From positions 1,374 through 46,859 of the forward strand of contig CAJUBT010000002.1 in NCBI GenBank assembly GCA_910584815.1: a stretch of DNA of 45,486 bases, in the 5' to 3' direction. The translations under genes were made by a program, and so were the position numbers. Under the pieces are notes generated by a model, which did not search any database, had not been told where the DNA came from, and saw only the letters and a program-made list of their open reading frames with translations. This DNA is from an uncultured Christensenella sp. (lineage in GTDB: Bacteria; Bacillota; Clostridia; Christensenellales; UBA1242). Below, piece by piece: positions 34,959 to 42,871 of this stretch; the first letter of the stretch is position 1; every line of letters starts with the position of its first letter.

Positions 34959-35441
34959 ATGAAAATAAAATTTTGGAAGCATACAACTGAATTATGGCTT
35001 GCGTGGATGTCTTTATTTATTGCCTCGTTAGCAGTGCTTATTGCAGGAATTATTTTAACTATAGTAAAAAATATTGCTTTTGCATCATTGATTCTTCTCG
35101 GCTTTATAAGTATAATATATTTGACTATAAATATATTCTTTATTGAAAAAAAGTTTACATCAAGGGTTATATTCAGTGAAAAAGGAATAGAAGTAACTCA
35201 CTTTAAAAAAAGCATAACTTTCATAGCTTGGAATGATATAGTGCGTATCAAGGAAATAACCCGTGTCAATGCAATTAATTGGTTATCTTTTGTTTCTAGT
35301 AATAATCAAATTGATATAAGCCTAACAAAAAAAATATACAATACTATTATGTTAATTTGCCCAATTAATAGTATAAAATTTGCCATAAACAATATTAATA
35401 GCTACAAATGTTTTCATAAAAAAGATAATATTATTAAGTGA
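34959..35441 (+). CDS. Putative immunity protein 2
   Basis: 160 residues, starting at the ATG at 34959 with AGGAG 6 bp upstream and 10 bp after spare tip 2. It is clearly related to immunity protein 1: the same two membrane segments, FWKHTTELW at the start, FIAWNDIVRIKE in the PH-like part and the identical C-terminus FHKKDNIIK. The central positions differ, as expected if each protein is specific for its own tip. Without an obvious promoter it may be poorly expressed, unless a weak internal one exists. Confidence 0.7.
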   Translation: MKIKFWKHTTELWLAWMSLFIASLAVLIAGIILTIVKNIAFASLILLGFISIIYLTINIFFIEKKFTSRVIFSEKGIEVTHFKKSITFIAWNDIVRIKEITRVNAINWLSFVSSNNQIDISLTKKIYNTIMLICPINSIKFAINNINSYKCFHKKDNIIK

Positions 35442-35734
35442 TAAATAAAATATTAATTTGTATAAACAAAAAGTCTTTGAATTTTCAAAGACTTTTTGTT
35501 CTTTTAAAATATCTATGATACTTAAGGTAACCAAAACATTCAGGTTTTAGACAATGGAATTTATGTTGACATTTCTAAAGTTTCAAGTGATAATGATTAT
35601 AGAAAGGTTGCAGAAGTCAATCCTTTCCGTTATAGATCCTACTACTATGATAGTGAAACAAATCTTTACTATCTAAATAGCCGTTACTATGATCCAGAAC
35701 TTGGTAGGTTTATTAATGCTGATGATATTTCAAT
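35405..35734 (+). repeat. 330-bp direct repeat, copy 2
   Basis: Second copy of the immunity-end/terminator/RHS-core repeat at 33949-34278, with scattered substitutions, including one that creates an in-frame stop at 35523-35525. Confidence 0.85.
35468..35497 (+). terminator. Terminator after immunity gene 2
   Basis: Same 14-bp perfect palindrome as at 34012-34041, followed by T5. Confidence 0.9.
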
Positions 35735-36356
35735 GCTTGAACAGGGAAAAGAATTCGTCAATGGATTAAATCTCTTCGCTTACTGTAATAACCCTATAAC
35801 CAATGTTGATGAAAATGGCAATGCTTGGTGGCATTGGCTTGTAGCAGCTATAGTAGTTGTGGCTGGTGTAGTATTAACTGTTGTATCAGGTGGAGCTGCA
35901 GGGGCGGCGGCTGCGGCTGTTGCAACTAAACTGCTTACCGCTGCTGCTACGACAGCACTTATATCTGGGACAATAGGTTTCGTGGCTGGAGGAATTACAT
36001 TTGATAAAAACGGACAAATCGGTTGGGATTGGAATAGTGCGATAGATGGTTTTTATTCTGGGGTTTTAACTGGATTTATTGGAGGCCTATTAGGAGAAGG
36101 TTTAAGTAGTGTCGGAATTAAGCTCTCAAAACAGGTTTTTTGGTTAGTTCAAGGTCTTATAAACGGAGGAATAGCCGCAACTTTAACATCAATTCAAGGA
36201 ACAATAGCCGATAGTATAATTTCATTTATTTTCGGTTTTATTGGAGGAACAAGTTCAATACCAGGAATCAAGGGATTATTTTTAGGTATAGGTTTAAATA
36301 TAACTGAAAGTATATTCAATAAAATTATGAATGTAATTGAAGTTTTATCAAATTAG
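35526..36356 (+). pseudogene. Spare RHS tip 3 (orphan C-terminal cassette)
   Basis: It opens directly after an in-frame TAA at 35523 with the RHS core fragment (GNQ through GRFINADDIS). It then continues into a tip unrelated in detail to tips 1 and 2: NAWWHWLVAAIVVVAGVVL, an Ala-rich stretch AAGAAAAAVATKLL, DWNSAIDGFYSGVLTGFIGG, and further glycine-zipper segments. Like tip 2 it has no RBS-linked start codon and is isolated by a terminator. The stop in the core fragment would be bypassed if recombination occurs within the downstream homology. Confidence 0.83.
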
Positions 36357-36401
36357 ATATAAGCCTACATTGAATATCAATCCAACTTTAAGGAGATTAT
36401 T

Positions 36402-36881
36402 TTGTTAAGAGATATAATTGTTTTTTCAATATTATTTTTAATTATTCAGATCTTCGCGTTGCCATCACTGAAATATTTGGATTTTATTAATAAAGCAAAA
36501 AATAAAAGACTAATAAGCATCAAAAAATTTAGATATTTATTTATAAAATACAATAGATATAAAGATGAGAATGGCGATAACATAGGAATTAAATACTCAA
36601 ATATGAGATACAAAAATAAGGATTGTAATAATATCGGAATTACTTCTTTTGTTTTTCAAATAGTACATTATATCTTATCTATTTTATTATTTATAATGGC
36701 TGTAATCTGTATATTCATTTCAAATAAAATATTATTTACTATCACTCTTAGTTTATTTCTGCTTTATATTGGTTTCTCTTTTATCCTAATTATTATAGTC
36801 TCCCTTATTTCATCATCTATAAATGATAGTATAACAAATAATAAAAATTTTTACATAACTCCAAGTAATAAAAAAAAATAA
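36402..36881 (+). CDS. Putative immunity protein 3 (membrane protein, TTG start)
   Basis: 159 residues from a TTG at 36402, 6 bp after AAGGAG. Three or four membrane segments: about 3-20, 83-105 and 109-137, with a basic cytoplasmic loop (KNKRLISIKKFRYLFIKYNRYK) between the first two. It is unrelated to immunity proteins 1 and 2, matching the different tip 3. Immunity function rests on position only. Confidence 0.6.
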   Translation: MLRDIIVFSILFLIIQIFALPSLKYLDFINKAKNKRLISIKKFRYLFIKYNRYKDENGDNIGIKYSNMRYKNKDCNNIGITSFVFQIVHYILSILLFIMAVICIFISNKILFTITLSLFLLYIGFSFILIIIVSLISSSINDSITNNKNFYITPSNKKK

Positions 36882-36896
36882 ATCTCATTTATATTT

Positions 36897-36929
36897 AAAA
36901 ATACACCTTTATATTTAAGGTGTATTTTT
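36897..36929 (+). terminator. Terminator after immunity gene 3
   Basis: Arms AAAAATACACCTT and AAGGTGTATTTTT, perfectly paired with a 7-base loop, closing the RHS tip region. Confidence 0.9.
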
Positions 36930-37040
36930 ATTATTGAAAACTCAAAATAGTTTTTAGACAATATTTAAACTATTAAAATTAGTACAATAAAAAGGAAGTG
37001 TATTTTTTATTATCAAATTTAAACATTATAAATATAAACA

Positions 37041-37103
37041 TTAGCATTAATTAGCACCAATTAGCAAAAGTTAGAAAGCATTAGAATTTATAAGAATTAT
37101 AAT
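37041..37103 (+). promoter_or_regulatory. TTAG array promoter, copy 2 (collar-fibre unit)
   Basis: TTAG at 37041, 37051, 37061, 37071 and 37081. The third and fourth decamers (TTAGCAAAAG, TTAGAAAGCA) are identical to copy 1. TATAAT at 37098-37103 again begins 17 bp after the last TTAG. Downstream lie AAGGAGG (37112-37118), not linked to an ATG, and AGTCGAAAA (37134-37142), both shared with copies 3 and 4. Confidence 0.85.
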
Positions 37104-37160
37104 TAATATGTAAGGAGGTAAATATTTTAACTTAGTCGAAAATTATTTTAGGAGAAAAAA

Positions 37161-37748
37161 ATGGAAAACGATATATTATTAGCATTAAAAAACATATCAA
37201 TTGAAACTTTAGTTATTGCCTTTATTGTTTTCTCTTTAACAATGCTATTAAAGTGGCCTATTAAAAAATTCACTTCTAACTTTAATGAGAATAAACGAAA
37301 AGCCATAAATACTGTAATTGTTTTTATCCCTGCCCTACTTTCTCTATCATTCTCAATTCTATATTATGGGTTAATAAAAGAATCATGGTTTTGCTCATCT
37401 ACTTTTGATACTTGTATAAGTTCATATTTATTATCTTTATCAATTTATGCAATTTTTTCAAGACTCGTTATACTTATAAAAGGCATAGCAAGTGGAAAGA
37501 TTAAAGTAAATTCAAAAGAAGCATCTCAAACAATAACTGAAGTGAAAGAAGAAGTATCTTCTTTATCTAATGTTTTAAGTTCAAATAACAATAAAGTTAA
37601 TGAAATAATAAAAAAAATACAAGAACTTAATGATTTAAAACAATCAATTGAAATAAGCAATACAACAAATAGCTTAATACCAATTAATGATATTAACGAA
37701 GAAATTACTAAACTTGAAAAGTATAAACTTGAATTAGAAAAAAATTAG
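37161..37748 (+). CDS. Membrane protein with C-terminal coiled coil
   Basis: 195 residues, RBS TTAGGAG. Three membrane segments (about 14-30, 46-72 and 88-110) are followed by a long coiled-coil tail (TEVKEEVSSLSNVLSSNNNKVNEIIKKIQELNDLKQS). I do not recognise a family. It is the first gene of a two-gene unit with a tail-collar fibre, a place where phages keep holin-like proteins, but the long cytoplasmic coil is unlike a simple holin. It might anchor the fibre proteins to the membrane. Confidence 0.75.
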   Translation: MENDILLALKNISIETLVIAFIVFSLTMLLKWPIKKFTSNFNENKRKAINTVIVFIPALLSLSFSILYYGLIKESWFCSSTFDTCISSYLLSLSIYAIFSRLVILIKGIASGKIKVNSKEASQTITEVKEEVSSLSNVLSSNNNKVNEIIKKIQELNDLKQSIEISNTTNSLIPINDINEEITKLEKYKLELEKN

Positions 37749-37780
37749 AAATTAATTATATCTATAAAGGAGAAAAAATT

Positions 37781-38734
37781 ATGGAAGAACGAATTTTTCA
37801 AGACCGTGAAAGTCAATATCCAAATCGTAGAAAAATCACAATTTTAAAACAAAATGCTAACGAAATAATTGCAGATGTAGAATTATCTGATAATCCAAAA
37901 GAAGGAAAAGAAGGAACACCAGTAAATGCCGAAATGTTAACCGAATTTCAAAGCAATATTATTAATGCACTTAACACCTCTAGTGATGCATCTTCCAATG
38001 CAACTACTGCCCTAACAACAGCTAACTCTGCAAATGAAAAATCAAATACTGCTCTTTCAAATTCAGAAACAGCAATAAACGATGCTTCATATGCTAAAGA
38101 AAAAGTGAAAGAGCTTGCCACAAACATTGGAGATCGAGGGACTTCTGTTTATGTTGATTCTCAAGTGCAACCGAGCATATCTTTTCAATTAGATCCCCAA
38201 ACGCAAATCAATTCAAAATTAACTAAAGATTTCGAATCGCTAACTAGCATTGATTCATTAAATGAAAAGGTTATGTTTGCTATTAAAGAAACAACAAACT
38301 CAAATAATAGAAAATGCTCTTGGGCTACTATTAAATCACAAATGTTAAATCTTGCTTATCCTGTTGGAAGTATTTATATGTCTGTTAATTCTACTAACCC
38401 ACAAATTCTATTTGGAGGGTCTTGGGAAAAAATTGAAGACAGATTTTTACTTGGAGCTGGAACTATTTACCCTGCTGGGAAAATAGGCGGAGAAGCAATG
38501 CACACTTTAAGTGAAGAAGAAATGCCAAATCATAGCCATTCTGGAAAAACTGCTAATATTGCAACTCACTTTGGTATGAGAAACAATAACGATAATTTTG
38601 GATGGAGCTGTGGAGATTCAAGTGGCTCTAATGTTAGATACCATCACTTAGTTATAGATACAAAAGGCGGTGGACAGCCACACGAAAATATGCCACCTTA
38701 TCTTGCTGTATATATATGGAAACGAATAGGTTAA
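37781..38734 (+). CDS. Phage tail-collar fibre/baseplate protein
   Basis: 317 residues, RBS AAAGGAG. The N-terminal 60 residues (NRRKITILKQNANEIIADVELSD...EGTPVNAEML) form the attachment domain seen in many Gram-positive phage tail-fibre proteins and shared with the protein at 40800. An Asn/Ser/Ala-rich shaft with coiled-coil character follows. The C-terminal tail-collar type domain (YPVGSIYMSV, LFGGSWEKIEDRFLLGAG, MPNHSHS, NMPPYLAVYIWKRIG) is typical of phage receptor-binding or microcin-like collar proteins. It is probably a trimeric receptor-binding fibre. Confidence 0.85.
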   Translation: MEERIFQDRESQYPNRRKITILKQNANEIIADVELSDNPKEGKEGTPVNAEMLTEFQSNIINALNTSSDASSNATTALTTANSANEKSNTALSNSETAINDASYAKEKVKELATNIGDRGTSVYVDSQVQPSISFQLDPQTQINSKLTKDFESLTSIDSLNEKVMFAIKETTNSNNRKCSWATIKSQMLNLAYPVGSIYMSVNSTNPQILFGGSWEKIEDRFLLGAGTIYPAGKIGGEAMHTLSEEEMPNHSHSGKTANIATHFGMRNNNDNFGWSCGDSSGSNVRYHHLVIDTKGGGQPHENMPPYLAVYIWKRIG

Positions 38735-38754
38735 GAAAATATTTTAAACAAAAA

Positions 38755-38783
38755 AACATATTAGAAAATCTAATATGTTTTTT
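38755..38783 (+). terminator. Terminator after the collar-fibre gene
   Basis: AACATATTAGA/TCTAATATGTT perfect stem with a three-base loop and T tract, 21 bp after the stop. Confidence 0.85.
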
Positions 38784-38902
38784 ATATTATAAAACTCATT
38801 TAATAACACTATATTATATTTTAATTTTATAGCCCAATTCACCACTACAAGTTTTAACCTTTGTTTGATCCGTTTTTATTTCTAACACTATTCTTTAATA
38901 CT

Positions 38903-39037
38903 TTACCACAGTTTACATTCATTAAACTTATAAAGGAATTTAACTACATTCATTGTGTTACTTATAATTTCACTTGGATTACATTCAATTTTTTGCGAAG
39001 ATATTTCTGCTAGAGAATATATATAATTTAGTAAAAT
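38903..39037 (-). CDS. Possible 44-residue peptide with ATT start, or gene remnant
   Basis: In the 350-bp gap between convergent units (38735-39083), the minus strand has TAGGAG followed 7 bp later by an ATT and a 45-codon open frame ending in TAA (LLNYIYSLAEISSQ, then a Cys-containing amphipathic helix). No ATG, GTG or TTG is available. It may use a rare ATT start, or be the decayed copy of a small phage-type gene downstream of the glycine-rich adhesin. The rest of the gap shows nothing clear. Confidence 0.3.
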   Translation of the reverse strand: MLLNYIYSLAEISSQKIECNPSEIISNTMNVVKFLYKFNECKLW

Positions 39038-39083
39038 TGATTTTCTCCTAATTTAAAGCAAAGCATTTTTACTTTTAACATAC

Positions 39084-40244
39084 TTAATAAAAAATAGAAA
39101 ATCCTGGATAGCCGCCCAATCCACCATTGGCACCACCTGCTGGAGAACCAGCACCACCTCCACCGCTACCAGCATTGCCATTAGAACCAGCAGAACCACT
39201 ACCCGTATCCCCCGCATTCCCTCCAGTACCATAACTACCACCTCCACTAGAGCCATTTGACTTATTAGATGTGTATCCTGTGTCTTTACCACCCCACGCC
39301 ATTCTAACAACTTTGCCATTGTTATTTTCAGGATTACCATAATAGGGTGATTTCTTGTCTTTAAACTCACTACTATTATTATAACCCAAGCCATGATTTG
39401 CTTTTACACCACCTTCAGCAGCCATACATAAAGTGCATTTTATCCCATTTTTTTCATAAATATAAGATAGAGAATTAAATGCCCAATAACCATTACCGCT
39501 ATTAATCTGTGAATCTGTTTTTGAATGTCCCTCAGCACCTATACCAGAATATCCACCTGTACAATTTACTATCCAATTATCTGAACTATCGAACATACGA
39601 CACTCATCAGCAAGATAAGGTTCAGTATCATTGTTAGTATACCTTCCTTTATATTTATTGGATGATGCAATTCTACAATATGCATTGTTATTTATTTCTA
39701 ATTTAACGAATACTTTACCTGCGCCACCTCCACCTATTCCCCCATAATACCCTGCTGGCCCCATAAAAATTGTGTAATAAGCACCACCTCCGCCTTTTCC
39801 ACCTGCTCCCCATAAGGCTACTGTAACAACAACTTTTTTATCTTTATCGGTAGATATAACACCCCTATTATCATTAGGAAGAAGTCCTGTTATCGCATCA
39901 ATTCCTACATCTGCAGGATTAGAATCACTTATTACCAATAAACCATTTTTATTAACTAAATATTTATTTATGTTATCGCCAACAATCCTTGTTTCGCTTT
40001 GATTTAATGGTCTTGTGCCATTTGGTGCAATAGTAATTGTAGAACCTTTATATCTTAACTTTTTTTGAAATGCATCACATACATCTCCAGTTACCGCTTT
40101 TTTAGATTGACTATCTATCTCTGGATTAAAGCCCTTTATTTTAGTTCCAATTACACTAGAAGCTTTTGTTCTTGCATCACTATTATCATATAAATCTCCT
40201 ATATAAGCATTTACATTTACACTATTAATTAATAATTTATCCAT
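39084..40244 (-). CDS. Glycine-rich gp38-like tail adhesin 2
   Basis: 386 residues, RBS AAGGAG. The N-terminal domain (about 1-120) is shared with the paralogue at 41652 (SVIGTKIKGFNPEID, ITIAPNGTRPLN). Several glycine clusters follow (GAGGKGGGG, GGIGGGGAGK) and a C-terminal block with GGGSYGTGGNAG and a GFSIFY ending. Such clusters separated by variable loops recall the polyglycine-II sandwich of T-even phage adhesin gp38 and the glycine-rich domains annotated in many clostridial phage fibres. It probably recognises a receptor at a fibre tip. It is the last gene of the copy-3 promoter unit. Confidence 0.75.
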   Translation of the reverse strand: MDKLLINSVNVNAYIGDLYDNSDARTKASSVIGTKIKGFNPEIDSQSKKAVTGDVCDAFQKKLRYKGSTITIAPNGTRPLNQSETRIVGDNINKYLVNKNGLLVISDSNPADVGIDAITGLLPNDNRGVISTDKDKKVVVTVALWGAGGKGGGGAYYTIFMGPAGYYGGIGGGGAGKVFVKLEINNNAYCRIASSNKYKGRYTNNDTEPYLADECRMFDSSDNWIVNCTGGYSGIGAEGHSKTDSQINSGNGYWAFNSLSYIYEKNGIKCTLCMAAEGGVKANHGLGYNNSSEFKDKKSPYYGNPENNNGKVVRMAWGGKDTGYTSNKSNGSSGGGSYGTGGNAGDTGSGSAGSNGNAGSGGGGAGSPAGGANGGLGGYPGFSIFY

Positions 40245-40253
40245 AACTACTCC

Positions 40254-40790
40254 TTAACAATCTTCTACTTTACCAATATAATAAGATTTAACTTCATTAT
40301 AAAGTTCGTTAAGCTCAAGTGTTTTTATCGGTAATGTTTGATTTATTTGACCAATAATATTTATTTGAATACACATATTTTCTGTTAAACCAAAACCTAA
40401 CCAAAGTTCCTTATATTTTAATTTACTATAATCAAGGTTATAATAAGGTAATGTATCTCTAATATACCACCATTCTTTTCTTATATTTTCGAAATTATTA
40501 GCCTTTTGTATTATCTCACTATGTTCTTCAAGATATTTTTCTATTGTAATTTTACATAATTCCATTTCAGCTTTTGCTTTTTCTTCAAGTTCTTTTAAGT
40601 TATTTTCTTCTTGTATTATATAATTTGCTATATTCGATTTAATTTTATTAATATAATCTAAATATTTTTTTTCTTTATCTCTATCTTCTTTTGAAGCATA
40701 TAATTTCATCGTTATATTGCTATTGTTACTTTCAAAAGAATAACTAATATCAGTTATTTTTCTATATTCGTTATCAACAATTATTGCCAT
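40254..40790 (-). CDS. Coiled-coil accessory protein of fibre unit 2
   Basis: 178 residues, RBS GGAG. A short beta-type start (IIVDNEYRKITDISYSFES) is followed by a long charged coiled coil (about 40-95) and a C-terminal domain with LWLGFGLTEN and a last dipeptide DC. It is a distant paralogue of the 42872 gene, which also lies immediately before a glycine-rich adhesin. Fixed order suggests a connector or assembly chaperone between shaft and adhesin. Function is inferred. Confidence 0.7.
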   Translation of the reverse strand: MAIIVDNEYRKITDISYSFESNNSNITMKLYASKEDRDKEKKYLDYINKIKSNIANYIIQEENNLKELEEKAKAEMELCKITIEKYLEEHSEIIQKANNFENIRKEWWYIRDTLPYYNLDYSKLKYKELWLGFGLTENMCIQINIIGQINQTLPIKTLELNELYNEVKSYYIGKVEDC

Positions 40791-40799
40791 AATATTCTC

Positions 40800-41399
40800 C
40801 TAATCAACTAAATCTATTGTCTTTGCCTTTAATAAGGTAAATGTGGATGTTCCATTCTTCAAATTTGTTAATTCAGTTTGTAAATTAGCCATAGCAGTTT
40901 GTAGAGAAGAAATCTGATTTTGTAACAAATTTTGCAATGTTTCCAAGTCACTTTGATTTGCTTTATCTGTTAGTTCAAATGAATCTATTTTTTGTCCATT
41001 CTCATATGCAATACTTCCCTGTTTTTCAGTTAATAATTGTGATAGTCGTGTCATTTCGCCATCTACATATGAACGAGTTTGATCTGACTTTGTACTTACA
41101 TCATTTGCAATGCCTACAGCTTGCTCAGATTTGGTTAATGCTTCTTCTGCCTTTTCATAGGCACTTGTAGCAGTTAAACTAGCCTGTGTTGAAGTGCTAT
41201 TTGCAGTTATGGCATTATTAGCACTTGTTTCAACTAAATTTTTTATTTCATTCATTTTTTCTGCAGTTATTGGTGTTCCTGCAGTAACAACTGTATATGC
41301 AGGTGTAATATCTGCAACTATATTATTTGCCGATTGTGATAATATTTTAATGTTCATCCTATTTGGATTATCTCTAATTTCATCAATAAAATTTTCCAT
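40800..41399 (-). CDS. Phage-type tail-fibre shaft protein
   Basis: 199 residues. The N-terminal domain (NRMNIKILSQSANNIVADITPAY...GTPITAEKMNEI) is the same attachment module as in the 37781 protein. A Thr/Ser/Ala-rich coiled-coil shaft follows (heptads about 62-115) and a second coiled coil near the C-terminus (LETLQNLLQNQISSLQTAM). There is no receptor-binding tip; the two genes downstream may supply it, as gp38 does for the T4-type long fibre. It is the first gene of the copy-3 unit. Confidence 0.75.
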   Translation of the reverse strand: MENFIDEIRDNPNRMNIKILSQSANNIVADITPAYTVVTAGTPITAEKMNEIKNLVETSANNAITANSTSTQASLTATSAYEKAEEALTKSEQAVGIANDVSTKSDQTRSYVDGEMTRLSQLLTEKQGSIAYENGQKIDSFELTDKANQSDLETLQNLLQNQISSLQTAMANLQTELTNLKNGTSTFTLLKAKTIDLVD

Positions 41400-41503
41400 T
41401 TTATATTTTTCCTTTTAAACTTAATTTTTTGAATTTCCCTTATGTTATCTATATTTTTTTTGTTTTTTCGACTAATTAAATTTTATTTTTACCTCCAATA
41501 ATA

Positions 41504-41566
41504 AGTATAATTCCTATAAATTATAATGCTTTCTAACTTTTGCTAATTCGTGCTAATCTATACTAA
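41504..41566 (-). promoter_or_regulatory. TTAG array promoter, copy 3 (fibre unit 2)
   Basis: On the minus strand TTAG starts at 41566, 41556, 41546 and 41536, and the fifth unit at 41526 is degenerate (TTAT). TTAGCAAAAG and TTAGAAAGCA are identical to the other copies. TATACT (41509-41504) begins 17 bp after the fifth unit start. Downstream are GGAGG (41496-41492) and AGTCGAAAA (41473-41465). Confidence 0.85.
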
Positions 41567-41651
41567 AAATACAAAATAAAAAGATATATACTTCTATATT
41601 TCAAACATTGATTAAAGTAAAAGAAACAAAGCACTTCTTTTATTTTTTTAT

Positions 41652-42863
41652 TTAATAAAAAATAGCAAATCCTGCATACCCACCATTTCCACCATTTCCT
41701 GTTGTTCCGTTTCCTCTTGCACCAGCTCCACCGCCCCCGCCACCATTAGAACCTGCACTCCCACTATAAGGTGTTCCTGCATTACCACCATTACCATAGC
41801 TTCCTCCACCGCTATCGCCATCGCCTTGTCCTCCACCAGTAGAACCACCATTCCCAATTAATACTAATGCACCTTGATTATTCTCTTGATTACCATATGT
41901 ATATTCCCAAGCATAATCCCTAAAACTAGTTATCTCTTTAAAAGTACTTGCGAATCCACTTCCATAGTTTGGATTTTTATTTCCTCCATTTGCCTTCAAT
42001 AGATATTGGATAATGCCACAATAGAAAGTATCATGTGGCATCCAACTTGTGACAGCCATTCCTGGAGTTGTATAAGAAACAACACCTCCCCCGCCAGTGC
42101 TATCTCCATGGTTGTCATATGTACCTCCCTTATATGTCCTACCATTAAGTCCACCAGTACATTTTGCAATCTCTCTAGCATCATCATTATCATCAGCAAG
42201 TGTTTTTGCTGTCATGAATATATCTGCCGCCCTAATATTACCAGCAGTATCAGCAGGAGCTTGAGTAGTTCTACCAGGGTTTGAATTCGTGTGAATTTTT
42301 ATACATCCACCATTTTCTAATTCAATATGAGAAAAGATTTTTCCTCCTCCAGCACCACCGACTCCACCTTTATTACCTGCAAATAGCCAATAACCTGAAC
42401 CGCCGCCTCTACCACCTGCACCCCACATACTCATATTAAAAATACATGTTTTACTTTCTAAGTCAGTGCTAATTAAATCATCTAATACTCTTGTTCCAAT
42501 TGCCCTTGGGTTATCTGCTACATATAATATTCCATCTATATTATTTATATATTTGGTTACACTTTCACTCATATTTAATGAAAAAGATTTTATGTTCCTT
42601 GGTCTAGTTCCATTATATGCTATGGTTATAACATGACCATTCTTTCTAATTTTCGACTTAGAGGCATCATAATATCTGTCTATTAAATAATCGCCATTAA
42701 CTTTATATCCTGCATCTAATAACTTTTGAGTTCCATTATCAAGTTCAGGTTTTAAACCTTTTATTGAAGAACCTATTATATCTTGTTTAGTACCAATTTC
42801 ATCGCTTGATATAGGTGTCGACAAAGTTAATATATCTATACCATTTATTTTTAAAGTTCCCAT
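41652..42863 (-). CDS. Glycine-rich gp38-like tail adhesin 1
   Basis: The start is the ATG at 42863 (MGTLKINGIDI), preceded by AGGTGG; an earlier in-frame opening would overlap the gene before it. The 403-residue product is a paralogue of the 39084 protein: the same N-terminal module (IGSSIKGLKPELD, ITIAYNGTRPRN), glycine clusters (GAGGRGGGS, GGVGGAGGGK) and the C-terminal block GGGSYGNGGNAG to GFAIFY. The regions between glycine clusters differ strongly, which is where receptor-binding loops would be. It is the last gene of the copy-4 unit. Confidence 0.75.
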   Translation of the reverse strand: MGTLKINGIDILTLSTPISSDEIGTKQDIIGSSIKGLKPELDNGTQKLLDAGYKVNGDYLIDRYYDASKSKIRKNGHVITIAYNGTRPRNIKSFSLNMSESVTKYINNIDGILYVADNPRAIGTRVLDDLISTDLESKTCIFNMSMWGAGGRGGGSGYWLFAGNKGGVGGAGGGKIFSHIELENGGCIKIHTNSNPGRTTQAPADTAGNIRAADIFMTAKTLADDNDDAREIAKCTGGLNGRTYKGGTYDNHGDSTGGGGVVSYTTPGMAVTSWMPHDTFYCGIIQYLLKANGGNKNPNYGSGFASTFKEITSFRDYAWEYTYGNQENNQGALVLIGNGGSTGGGQGDGDSGGGSYGNGGNAGTPYSGSAGSNGGGGGGAGARGNGTTGNGGNGGYAGFAIFY

Positions 42864-42871
42864 AACGCCAC

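Noticed and set aside
35733..36356. Independent 207-residue protein starting at the ATG at 35733
   Set aside because: Same reason: the frame extends upstream through an RHS core fragment and the ATG lacks an RBS.
41567..41651. Clear intrinsic terminator after the adhesin gene at 41652
   Set aside because: Only a weak A/T-rich stem could be drawn, so I did not list it.
39053..42199. Short Met/Val-rich frames overlapping the glycine-rich adhesin genes (for example 39053-39394, 41648-41857, 41996-42199)
   Set aside because: They are out-of-frame readings of glycine-rich codons with no RBS and wholly overlap well-supported genes.
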